A stretch of DNA of 64,000 bases from Enoplolaimus lenunculus (taxonomy: Eukaryota; Nematoda; Enoplea; Enoplida; Thoracostomopsidae), in assembly GCA_030248215.1 (NCBI GenBank), contig JASANG010002771.1:94270-158269 (forward strand), in the 5' to 3' direction. Position numbers and translations under genes: made by a program. The notes beneath the pieces are model-generated. The model searched no databases, was not told the origin of the DNA, and saw nothing but the letters and a program-made list of their open reading frames with translations. This document shows positions 12,210 to 24,600 of the stretch, piece by piece. Within the stretch, counting starts at the first letter, position 1; each line of letters begins with the position of its first letter.

Positions 12210-13457
12210 TCAATAGTAAGTTGAGCCATATTTATTTACATCTTGAGTCTGCAATGCATACTGCTGTTGTGGATTGCCGGCTGTCTGTTGCACTACTACA
12301 GTTGCAGTTTGTTGTTGCTGTTGTGGCTGTTGTTGTTGCGATTGTAGCACAGCTGCATTTGTTGCATGCAATTGTTGCTGTGGATGAGCAACAAATACAG
12401 CAGCAGTTGCTGGTTGAGTAACATACCCAATATTGTTATAAAACGCAGTTGACGTATTGTGTGGTTGTGCAGTGCCAACATATACTGTTCGCAAAGTTGA
12501 TGCTGCTGCAGTAGGAACTTGTGCACTTGCGTATTGTTGTGGCTGCACAGCAATCGCGTGTTGTTGCAACAACTGCTGTTGTGGCGATTGCTGCAAGAAC
12601 GCGTTTGCTGTTGCGGTTGCAACAGTATTTTGTTGATGCTGTTGTTGTTGAACAGCCGCAACAGCAGCAGCAGCTTGTTGTTGTATTGCACTTACTGCAG
12701 CAGCTTGTTGTTGTTGTTGTTGTTGCACAACAACTGCTGCAGCTTGCTGCTGCTGCTGTTGCTGAATAACAACAGCTGCTGCTGCAGCATGTTGCAGCTG
12801 TTGCTGTTGGTGTTGCAATAACAACTGCTGTGTTTGCTGCCGCGGCTGCTGTTGTTTCATTACAACGGCAGTTGCAGGCGTTGTTGCATACACCGTCCGT
12901 TGTTGCGTCGAACCGTACGCAAACCTGTGTTGCTGTTGTGGTTGCGGCTGGCCAGGTACTAGACTAACCGTTCGATTGCTAATAATCACAGGTATATTGC
13001 TGTTTGCGGCTTGACTTGACGCGGCTAGGTTTCTAGTTTGCGATGTTTGGTGGACAGGGGCAGTGGCAACATGATGATGTGGTTGTCCGTAGACAGTCGT
13101 TTGAGGGATAGTTACAGGTACTGTGGCGACGGTAGCAACTTGTTGCTGTAGTTGCGATTGGGGTGGTCGGTTAAACGACGAGGCGAAAAACGACGATCGC
13201 TTTTGGTTTTCAGTTGTATTCCTAATAGAACCGGAGAGTTTTTCGGTTCCGGGAGGCAAAAGCGTCGCGTTTCCGTTTGAACCTTTTGGTGGTGTCCCAT
13301 AAACACTGTTGTCTGCGTTCGGGTCGTTGTGCTCTGTTAGGGATTGGCTATGTTGTTGTTGCTGTTGCTGCTGTTGTTGTTGATGATGATGATGATGTCG
13401 TAGTTGATGTTGATATTGCTGCTTTTGCTGCTGTTCTTCGTGTTGAAGTTGCTGCGG

Positions 13458-13501
<44 letters not shown>

Positions 13502-16500
13502 GCTGTTGTTGCTGTTGTTGCTGTTGTTGTTGCTGTTGTTGTTGTTGTTGTTGCGGTTGCGGTTGCTGTTCTAGCTGCTTGTTTGCTTGAGTTCCATACT
13601 TATTCAGGTTGTTATCCGAATTTGTCGAAACACTTGCTAACGGCGTGCTATTTGCAGCATTAGATTGATTGTATTGATACGAATTATTATTTTGCTGTAA
13701 TGACGTAGTGGTTCCTGGTGGGTTGAGCTCTGGCGATTTCGTGTGAACTCGATTCGCTGGAGATGCCAAATTTGCAGCAACTGCTAATTGTGATTCTTGC
13801 GCTATGTCCTGATGTCCATGTTGCTGCTGTTGGAAAGGACCTACCTGATGCGAATGTCCCTTGCCATAAAACGACATGTGTTGCTTAGGCGCCTGTTGTG
13901 ATTCTTGATAAGATTGTCTAGACCACCGGTACTGACTATACTGCCCTGGCACGCCATAATCCTCATAGGTAGTACCTGAGCGAACAACATTAGCTGACTT
14001 CGTTTGTGATTTTTCATTTTCCAACTTTTGGGCCAGCGCTTTGCTCTTTGCAGATACCATTCCCGCATTAATATCTAAGTTTGATGTTCCGCCCGTTTCT
14101 GCAGAGTCTGCAAACGCACACACATTATTGGAGTCGGCCGATTTCTCTATAGACGATAACTTCTTACCACCGCCCGATCCCACGTCTGTCAATTTATACC
14201 CGGGTGACCCGAATGACGCCAGACGTTTGGTTGGTTTTTTTGCAGCAGAGCTAGGCTGCCGAACCGGTCCGGCCACCGTAGACACACCAGTCGTACTTGG
14301 TCTCACCTCTGCCACAGACGATTTTGTTGTCGAAGTTGCTTCTCCCAACAGCATATCAGCAGTCACTGCAGTAGTAGCTACAACAGCTTTAGTTTGTGTT
14401 GTCGACATCACCGTGGTTGTGGTACCCCCACTTTGAAGCTCCTTGCTGACACCGGATGGCTTCTCGTTAACTTTCCCCACATTTACTAAAAGCTTCTCGT
14501 TAACTTTCACAACGTTTGCTCCACTATCACCGGTTATTTCCGATCGAACTACTGATGAAGATTGAGACACCGACGTCAAGTGAGGCGCTGATGCTGGAAA
14601 TGGACCTCGACGGCTTGGGCGTACAGGCTGTGTTGTTGTAGGGACTAGCCCCCCTCGAAGCTGCGAAGGCGTACTGGTGCGACTAGTCCAATGATAGCGA
14701 TCGTTAAACGGTGAACGATATTGAGGGAGCGCGGTACTATTGCTGCTGCTACTACTGCCCGCTGTCGAGCCTTGATTCCGAATAGTAGTAGTGTACGTAA
14801 CGGTATGGGTCGTTTTTTGAACCGGTGTACAACTCACGTTAACGGCCGTCACCCATGCCGAACCAGGTTTCGGAGAATCGACCGAGCCGCCCGATGCGTT
14901 GCTAGCTGAACTCACCCCAGAAACCTTATTTTGATTTTGGCCTGTTTCACTTATAACACATTCAAAACTTGATTGTGTCTTTGGTACAACGCTAGTGCCT
15001 AAAACAACGGCTTTGGAGTTATTATTACCCCCAGCATCATTAGTTTTATTCCGATCCTTACCTGGTTCACTAACCTTCAAATCGCCACTAGCAAGTTCCA
15101 ATTTCCCACCACCAGTTATTGCATCGGCCTTTGTGTCGCTGTCTCCCGATAAACGATCGCCATGTGCAGCTGCTTTCACGGGTGAAAGCCAAAAATTACC
15201 AAGGCTTTTACACTGTTGAGGCTGATTTGGGGCACTATAAACAGTACTCGTGTCTGTTTGACTGCCATCTACTTTATCATTTACCTTGTTCAATTTTGCC
15301 TCATCTACCTCCCTGTTCGATTCATCATTCCACCCGGCCATCCAGCGTTTTGTTAGCTTCATACACTGAGTAGCTTCTTTTAGAGGTGTGTTCGACACGT
15401 AATCACAAACATTTTGAGCTGAGCTATCCAGTGACCTTTGATCACTAACGAAGCTCCCACCGGCACCGTCTTTAGCAATCTGGACAGCGGACAAACCACC
15501 AGTAGTTGTTTCCGATTTAGCTTCATCGGACGAACTTTTATCTTCGCTTGTCGGTGCCAATATATCCCACTCAAGGTCGTCAAAATCAGTTTCGATAGCA
15601 TTTTTAGGTTCACTCTCGATTGCACGCTCAGCGGCCGACGCGTTTGTCTTACCAGAAACATCCTGACTTGACGAACTATCAGCAGCGTTCAGTCCGAGTA
15701 ACATTGAATCTTCATCAAGAAATCGTTTATCATTTTCGTGATGTTCGATTGAGTAATTTATTCCTGTGTCCTTTACCGATTTTGGGTCCAGTTGCATCAT
15801 AAACTGCTCATCAGCCATATTAGCTTCACTAGACAGTAATTGTTGACCATATTGGCCCCGCGAACTGCCATCTACTTCGCAACCCGCCTTATCACTATTC
15901 CGATTTCGTTCGCTAAGTGCCAACCCTGCCTGCGTCTTTTGCACCGACTCACTTTTTTGGTCAGATTGACGCGTAACAGCAGCCACAGGCGGACTCAAAA
16001 AGCCGCGTTTGCCGAAAGTACCTGTCATTAGAGTGGTAACAACGCGTTTGCCTTGCTTTTCAGCTGTCGTCGTCGATTTCAGTAGGACACTTTCGTTTGT
16101 AGACGAGCTGTCATTAGCTACTGTACCCGAACTCAAAGCTGATGGCGTATTGCTTGTGTTGCTGCCGCTAGGTGCTGCAGTCAGAGTATCTAAAACTGAC
16201 GTACCTCGTAAGTTTGACAATACCGATGCCATTCCAAACGAGCCAGACGCGACTGAAGAGGTTTCCTTTTCCAAAAACGAACCGCCGGACTCCCTAATTT
16301 CGTTTGCTTCGTTTTCTAGTTCCGCTGATCCTACCTTGTTACAAGAATCATCGCCAATTCTGACTGATTGCTGCTGATTTCCACTTTTCGCATCTTTATT
16401 GCTATCGGTCGCAGTTTTCTTCTCCTTCTTTGCCACCGGCGAGAACAAAGGCTTTACTGGTGGCGTAATTTTTGTCGTTGTTGTTGCCACAATCGGTTTA

Positions 16501-18679
16501 TTCACGTCACCAGCGCTTTTTGTAGTCATTCCTTTCATTGAATTCAACGCTTCCAGGCGTAGCCGATCTTCTTTGTCCAATATCCAAATTCCATCGGCAA
16601 TGGTGACTTTATTTTCATCATCTTCGTTGTCGCCACCCGTAATTTTACTACTTCCATGGCTCTCCACTACGGTCAACTTTTCCTGGTTCAATTTTTCGGT
16701 CAATTTCTTAGGTTCAATAGATTCCTCGTTCCCAGCTTCGTTATTTTCCAAGACACGAGGCCGTTTAGCGGTCGTAGGACCTTCATCATATCTTGGACTT
16801 GGTTTACTACCACTTTCAGCTTGCACGCCAGCTTTTGATTCGCCACCAACGCTTCCAAAGACCGTATCATGATGCCTTTTAACGGCGATTTTTTTATCTT
16901 CTACGCCATTGCTTACCAGATGACAATACCCTAGTCGGCCAGCGGCTGTCTCAGTTTGCGCCAGCGCATTTGCGACTGACGTTACCATTAATGTTATCAC
17001 TGAATGCGCTGCGTATAAATCGCTGAAGTCAACCCGAAGCCATGCATCAATACCAGACGCTGTTCGAGCTACGCTTAAATCTTCAATTTCCACACTAGCC
17101 AAACCGTCGCCAAGTCTCTCCTTAAACTCGCCACCCAAGAGCAATCCAACTTCAATATCGTGAACCTCCTGCGTTCGTTTTAAATTCTCAATGGACCTCT
17201 CCGGCTCACTAGCTCTCACTGTAGCCTGCTCAACTAAACAATCTAAGAATTCACGTACTTCATTCACTATTTGTTCACTGGCTTTGCATTCAAAGGTTCC
17301 AACATCAGAAAACTCGCTAGAACAGGGACGGCTGCACTCTGGTACCTCAGTTAACACGCTATCCCCAACATCAGTAGTGCAATGAATAGCACGTACAACG
17401 CGACTAACCAGCACTACAGACACAGCGGCAGCATCAATCTCCTCATCTGAAAGTTTAATAGTGCAACATTTTCGACCTCGCTCTAAACATGAACCTTGTC
17501 TGCTGCCATCTTCACATATCTCTGAATCAAGCAAAGCCTCAGTCACATTATTCAACAACCCATCGACCACTTGTTCCACAATTCGACTCTCACGATTTGT
17601 GCACTCTACCATATCAGACATCGTAAATTCACCGCCGGCGCGCTCATACCTAGCTGTACTCCCTTCCATTACCGTACACATCCCTTTGCTGCCACCACCA
17701 CAAATCTCCCACTGATGTCCATGGAAAGGCTTGGCAGTTTCCAAATAGTCATTCCCAGCTTCCATGGATAGCGTCACTGAGTGCCTAATCAACGTTGCTA
17801 CCAGCCTCGCCGTTGACGATCTCAAGTAATGCGGTTCTGCAGCTTTGATTACAGCTTGCTGTTCCTCATCCCTACCCGCACGCAGACCATCGCCACCAAC
17901 GCTACAGCTATCGCCAATAAAATAGCTTGTTTGCCCGGCAGCTCGGGCTACCTCTCGAGCAAACTCGCCATCTTCCATTGCCTCTTCCATCTGAGCGTAG
18001 AACGCTGCTGCTTCGTCAGCAGCGGTGGCAACCCCCGTAGCCTTTCCGGGACCATCCCCACTGTCGCCTATAGTTTTAATCCGCCTCTGCTCATCGCGTT
18101 TGCGCCTTGTCACCGCTGGCGGCTCCCATCCGGGCGGTGGCGTTTCTGGATACAAATTACACACCGCGCAGTATTTATTGTTTGGCAGACCGCCAGGGGT
18201 CGACGTACCTTTATGAGTAGCGCGGACGGGTTCGGTATAAATCCCAAGCCGAGTATCAATATCACCGGCGTAGTAGACTTCAACCCAAATTGTACAATTA
18301 ATCCAAAACGAAGGGCGAAATCCGTCAGCTGGCCTGCGGCGAGACGGTAATTTTTTGATTGGTTGCGGCGTTGACCAACGCATTTGGGCGTTTGCTTGCG
18401 GCGAATCGTCACGCGATACCATCAAAAAATTATTGTTGTATTTGTCCAGTTCGTGCAAATAGCGTGCACAAAATCGGTCGACTGCAGTACCTCGGTTTGT
18501 AATAACGACTGTAACGTAGTGCATCGAATAATTGCAATAAAAATCGGAAAAGTATAGCCGGGTATCTTCACGTAGCAAACGTGCCGCGTGTATAATAAAT
18601 CGATCAGAGCCATATATTGAAAACGGTGGCATTTCGCTTTTAAACAGGCGACCCGAGAAAAATAAACCGTTGATTTCGT
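12210..18679 (-). CDS. 6.5 kb terminal exon: PHYHIP domain plus huge Gln-rich tail
   Basis: After the acceptor ATTTTTAG it encodes EINGLFFSGRLFKSEM, YGSDRFIIHAARLL, RLYFSDFYCNYSMHYVTV, an insert of about 30 residues relative to the paralogue, WVEVYYAGDIDTRLG and YCAVCNLYPETPPPGWEPP. The following 1,950 residues have no recognised domain. There is an acidic first third with many Cys, then Ser/Thr-rich sequence with basic clusters (TAKRPRV, AKKPTKRLASFG) that could be nuclear signals, then Gln/His/Ala-rich sequence. Codons at 13458-13553 give 32 Gln in a row, mostly CAA with CAG interruptions. An open frame of 2,156 codons at this GC content is strong evidence of coding. Confidence 0.95.
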
Positions 18680-21600
18680 CTAAAAATATACGCAAAATAC
18701 AACTGCATAAAATTTCCATTTAACATAAAAATTACCGAAGAACGTAATATTTTTCACCTGCAACATATTATAACATACATTGCACAAAATTTTACACACA
18801 AACTTGAGCTAATAATAGAAAACTTGAGCTTGTAAGTAATCAGCCAAAATCGGGTTCATAGATCACATCGGTATCAATTGTTTACGTTATCAAAAACAAG
18901 TAAGTTATGAATGACAGCACTCTTATATTGCAGATAACAGCGCATCGTAATCCTAATAATAATTGGATTAAGTAAATTACGTACAGCGTTTCATAAACTG
19001 CTAATTCTATGGCCTGGATCAAAAGTCACAACAGAGCTTGTTGCTTACATAAAACGTTATACGAAATAGCCGAAGCATCTCCCCCAAAAAATGAATTCTT
19101 AAAAGACATACCATTAATAGGGCAACCAGGTTGACCATTCTTATCTTTCGGGTAGCCCAGCATCCACCAATTTGCGCGGCGCACCTTCTCCCAATAATCA
19201 GGCGGCTTATTACGATACAACCAGTCAAACTGTTCTAGCTCGTAGCCAATAAACGCAGATGCTTTTCGGTGGAGTTCACTCATTTCTGCTTTTGAAAGCA
19301 CTGAAAAAACATAAACATCTGCAATCCTGACTGGAAAAGTCCCCAACTCAGTCAAATAGCCGTAAATCAATTTAGAACACAATATGTTTGAAAGGCCAAA
19401 ACGCGTTCGTCCTTGACATCAAGGTTTTTAAACCACAACTATCAGTGTGTCTACACATTGCAAAGTTGAATGCTTTATTCAATAACCACACTCTAAGAAC
19501 TTTGTCAACACTTTATGAGCTTAAATACAGCAAAAACGCAAAAAATAATATAGGGTAGGTACTTACCAGCTTTGAAACTATCTGATGCTTCAACTAACAC
19601 TTTGTTTGATTTCTTTGACACTGCAGCCACTGTTACTTTGTACCAACTACCCGGTTCGAGCTACAATATTTGCTGATAAAAAGTAAACCACATATTGCCT
19701 AGTGCATGTACCATTATTAGCTTACATAGAGCTATGTAGAATCTGCTCACGTTCAATTTTATAATTTTAATTAACATTCTTGGATTTGGCACCGGTTCGC
19801 GTAAAAGTATGCAAAATAGTTGTAGCCAGCTTTTTCCTATGTAAAAAGGATTTTTTGCTGCCAGACAGGGTGCAACCGGAATTGAATTGCGGTTCCGGCA
19901 ATTTTTGACCTTCCAGTTCCGATTCCGGTAAATTTTCACAAGAATTAAAAATTTAGGTAGTAAATTTTGGTCGGCGGAAATTAAGATAAAAGTGAATACC
20001 TATGTCCAACTAAGGTTTATTTCACCAGTAACATTGCAAAAAAATTAAAATTTATTTTTCGGTGGTATGTATTTTTCATTTCCGGTTCCATTTCCGGTAA
20101 AATTCCGGTTGCACCCTGCACCCAGGTTATTCATATTAGTGTTGTTTGTTTTATTGCCGCTCATGCTGATAAACATTCGTCCGCTCTTGTTTTTTGCCTG
20201 ACTTGCGCTGCGGGTCAATTCTACACGCAACAACATCAACAGCTACAACACCAACACGTACCGACTACCGGAGACCCCGAAGAAACATTAGAAAGTCCAA
20301 CTAGCAATTATCATGAAGGACACACAAGAAGCAGTAACAGTGGCAGTGCTGCAGGCGATTATGGGCATCTTGCTGTCAAAGTGCAACCGACTTTACTATT
20401 TACCGGAAACGGAACCGGAAAATGAAAAATACATGCCACCGAGAAATTAATGTTAGTTTTCTTTTTTGCAATATTATTGGTGAAATAACCCTAGTTGAAG
20501 ATAGGTATTCACTTTATCTGCTGTATTTTATATTTTCATAATCCACGGAAGGGAAATCTACGTTCGATGGTTTATTTTCGGGGATTGTCAAGGTTTGCAT
20601 ACTCTATAAATGAAATCTGTTTAATTTTCATCGTCATTTTTTAGCAAAATATCTTAATTTCCACCGACCAAATTTTAATACCGGAATTTTTAATTCCGGT
20701 TAAATTTTACAGGAATCGGAACCGGAAGGTAAAAAATGCCGGATCCGGAATTCCAGTGGCACCCTGACTGCTGTTGGTGGCTACTGTCGACTAATACGCT
20801 CTGGTTTCGGAGAAGACTGCTGCCGACAAAGAACGTTATGATTTTAATCATAAAGCTTAAGCAACGAATCAAAACACTTTAAATTTTGCTGTCTGTTGCA
20901 CGCTGTATTTATATTTGTGATCTTTTACGCGTGCATCATCGCACAGTTACACTACTCCGCTCCTGCGTTTGACGGCAGTAGATCTTTGTGCCCACTACCC
21001 GCCAAGCAGGGCTTTTGTCTTTGGTTGCAGCTGTCGCAAACAGCTGCTGCGTAAGCGCTACATATACGAGCTCGTCGTTTTCATGCTTGACCGGCTCAGT
21101 AGCGGTCATGCCTCTGCGATGCAATTACTATTCATCGTTGCCGCAACGTAAAACTCAACCCTGTGCCGGCTACAGTTGATGAAAATATGTATGGTCTCGC
21201 GCCCCGTGCCGCTATCCGGACCCGAAGAGCACCTTCCCAGCTTATGCAGCCACGTGATACTCACTGACTGACCTTCAAAACATGCTCCCGATATTAAAAC
21301 AGGATGAAAAATTGCCCCTACAACGCATACCATCTTGGCCCACCCTCACGGCAAACTAAGCCGTACCGAACCTGCGCGATTACCCACGCATAACTGGCCA
21401 TGGGATAACATATATGAGTCTGCTGTTGCAGTTGCAAAACTGAATTATGAAGCAACTACTCGTGCGCATACTGTGAGTTCGCTGAACAAACAACTCACTG
21501 CATTATTAAATACTATATTCTAAGTAAACCATTCCTTTCCTAAGCCTTAAGCTTGCCAATTTCAACGTTCCCCAGTCCCTTGTCTTCATCGGGAAGGCCG

Positions 21601-24600
21601 CTATACTTGGCATGTGCCCACCACTGTATCGTTAACATGGAAATCTTAGAAAAAGGCGTGCCAGGTATGTTTACGAACTTCTCGCAGCTCAACATTCGTA
21701 TAAATGATTTAGAGCTAATTTTGCCCGATCATACAATAAATAAATCAGTGGCAATCACAAATTTGTGCACGCAGTAGTTGCCTCTAATCGTGTTCATTTG
21801 AGTAAAAATTGAGCTGATTCTACTGGATAAAGCCATAGGTCTGACTCCTTGATGTTAAGTGAGTGGGAGATAGCATAATTTTTGTAGATCAAGTGTTACT
21901 CAGTTTTTAGGTTGTGACACTCACCTACTGCAAAGCTATTTCTGATGTGTTTTCATCAAAGAAACAGCAAACCAATCTGGATTTGACGGTAATTATTACT
22001 CACAAATGGCGGAACAAAAATTGACACATCAATAGCCGAGAATATCAACCATAACAGTGGAAAAACTAGTAACCAAAGTCGCTTATGAACACACCATTTC
22101 TGCGTGTGACATCAGCAGCACCTTTTAATCACCATTGCAAGCCGCAAACATATTTCGCGGTCAAGGCATTCTAATATATGATAACACGCCAACATGATAT
22201 CGCACCAATCTGTCAGTCAAGATTCATAAAGAACGGGTGTTGGAAGCGAAAAAATGAAGTTTTGAAGCTGTTGATAAATATGGTCTGTGAAACTATGTTC
22301 ATGAACCTGCATAATCAAACAACGCTCATTTTGGACATGACATAGATTAAGAAACTTTAATGTTACTCTTTATCGAAAAAGACGAATCCACGGAAACATA
22401 TGTCGGATTCCAGTGCAACTACCAAATATGTATGAATAACAACACTATTTTCAACCGCTGAACCGAAACCACGTGAATCATGTTCATCATCGTGCATTTG
22501 CTTGTCACTAGACATTGTTTTGTTCCGCAGCATGGCGGATTCACATTGCGACAACAGCAATAGCGGAAATCCGCTATTAAAATCATCAAACAGTTATGAG
22601 CTAAACCTCTGAAACTGTAACAATATAATTCGTCAGCCGTCAAAAATGGCATCATAAATTGCCTCAAAATACAATATATACCGTACTACAAGTACCGTGA
22701 CCTGATGATGATAGAGCTAATCTATCGGAAATTTCTTTGACATTATGTGTTGCACACTTCTCATCTCAGATGCTTTCCAATACTTCGAAGACCTCACTTC
22801 TTTGCAACACAGCACATTCTGTGTAGAAAACAATGTGCGCTTGTTGCAATTGCAAATAATTTGCCCCTTACATGTGCACAAAAGCACAATTGCCCAACTG
22901 GATTACTAAGACTCCAGCTAATCTCAAATACACCACGGTATATATACTGCATAATCCTCACTTATGCAAACCGACACGGAACAATCCGACTACACGTGTA
23001 AGAAGTGTATTCATACTCTTGTTGTACACCTGGCAATGTCGGTTCAACTTTCGATACCGTGTCACACAGCTGTCAATCCTTTGTGCGAACACAGACAGTT
23101 TTGGTCGTAATTAGTGAGTTGAAAGTCTTGCCAGTCACGAAAGTAAACTACACGTAACCCAAATAATGCAGTGCAGTTGCAATGGCAAAACTCCAATTTA
23201 CCTAAAACCAGTACACAGACAAATACTGATTACTGCCTTACATAATTACATGATTACTACCTTACATTATTACAAAGTAACCGTGCCGTTAATGGGTGCT
23301 TCAACTTAATTTGCAATAGAAGTGTGGGAAAATTTGATAAAAGTAGTAAACTTGTTCCCCATCTGCATAGAATACTTTAAAGTATTTGACGCATGTTGTT
23401 CCACTGGGAAAACTAGTCATATTTTTGTTTAGCTATGGTCAGTTAGCATTGATTCGTTGGCGCAATATATTTGCAATTTCTGTTCCTGTGAAATGCAGCT
23501 CCTGTTGGAACCCTCGCAATAGCATAATCATATCAAAAATTTAATTGCCCCAACAATTATGAATGTCATGTATACCTGCTACAGTTGTTACATACGTATG
23601 TTCACTTGTGTATATGTATATATAGTCAGCTGATGACGTGACATCAATAAAAATAAGTTATCCAAGTAGGAGTTTGTAGGTTGATGAAACAATGTAACAA
23701 ACAGTGTCAAGTTAATGAACCGATTTAGCGAACTAACTCTGCTAAACTAACCACTACAACACTGATAAAACATGAACTGTTTGTTTTAGCTGGAACAAAA
23801 AATTCATAGGAAGACGATTTCAGAAATTTTTACATAAATGACGTTTGTAACGAAAACCACAGCACAAAAGAGAAAAGATCATCCAAGTTCAGATAGCTGT
23901 CAATAGAAACTAATAATTTGGTACAAAACGGTCATACAAAGCTTGCTCGAGTACCAAAAATTATTGGCTTCGTTACGATAACATCATTGCATATGCTTCA
24001 AATATGAATTCTGCCAAACCATACTGTTTACTTGAACAAAAATCTAGAGTTTGTTACGTAACTAAGATGATGATTATGCAGGAAATAGTCATTTATACTC
24101 CTTTTACTTAACCTAGTTTATTTTGTGTACACCATTGTTGGACCTGAAGAAATTTGCCTTTAAAGAAACACACCTTTATTTTGCAGCTGGTCTTGAAAGA
24201 CGGAAAATCCATTTGGGAACTAACTGGACCGATCACAGAAACACGATAGAAGAAGTTATCATCTAAAAAATATACACCAAGTCTCAAAATGTAATAGTGG
24301 CAAAAATAGAAACAAAAATGTGTATTGACAAGCGTTAAAATCAAAAGCGATGCTTATTGAGCTACATAATTTTAAAGGTCTCAAACATAATCAAATCTTA
24401 GCACCGTCTTAACATGAATGCCAGTTAAACTATTGAATGAAATATATACAAAAGCCCATAATTCTCGATACTAACAGTACAAAGCAGTTTTATTATACAG
24501 CACTACAAAATACGTAAAACATACTATTTAAACGAGGCCTTTTCCATTTAACGTCCGCTTGAATACTCGTCACTTCTTGCCAGATTTCTAGCTTTGGCTT

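Noticed and set aside
13277-13663. Plus-strand ORF with a long Val run
   Set aside because: Antisense shadow of the poly-Gln tract of the minus-strand gene.
22363-22667. Overlapping minus-strand ORFs that hint at a transposase fragment
   Set aside because: No catalytic motif or recognisable domain could be pointed to.
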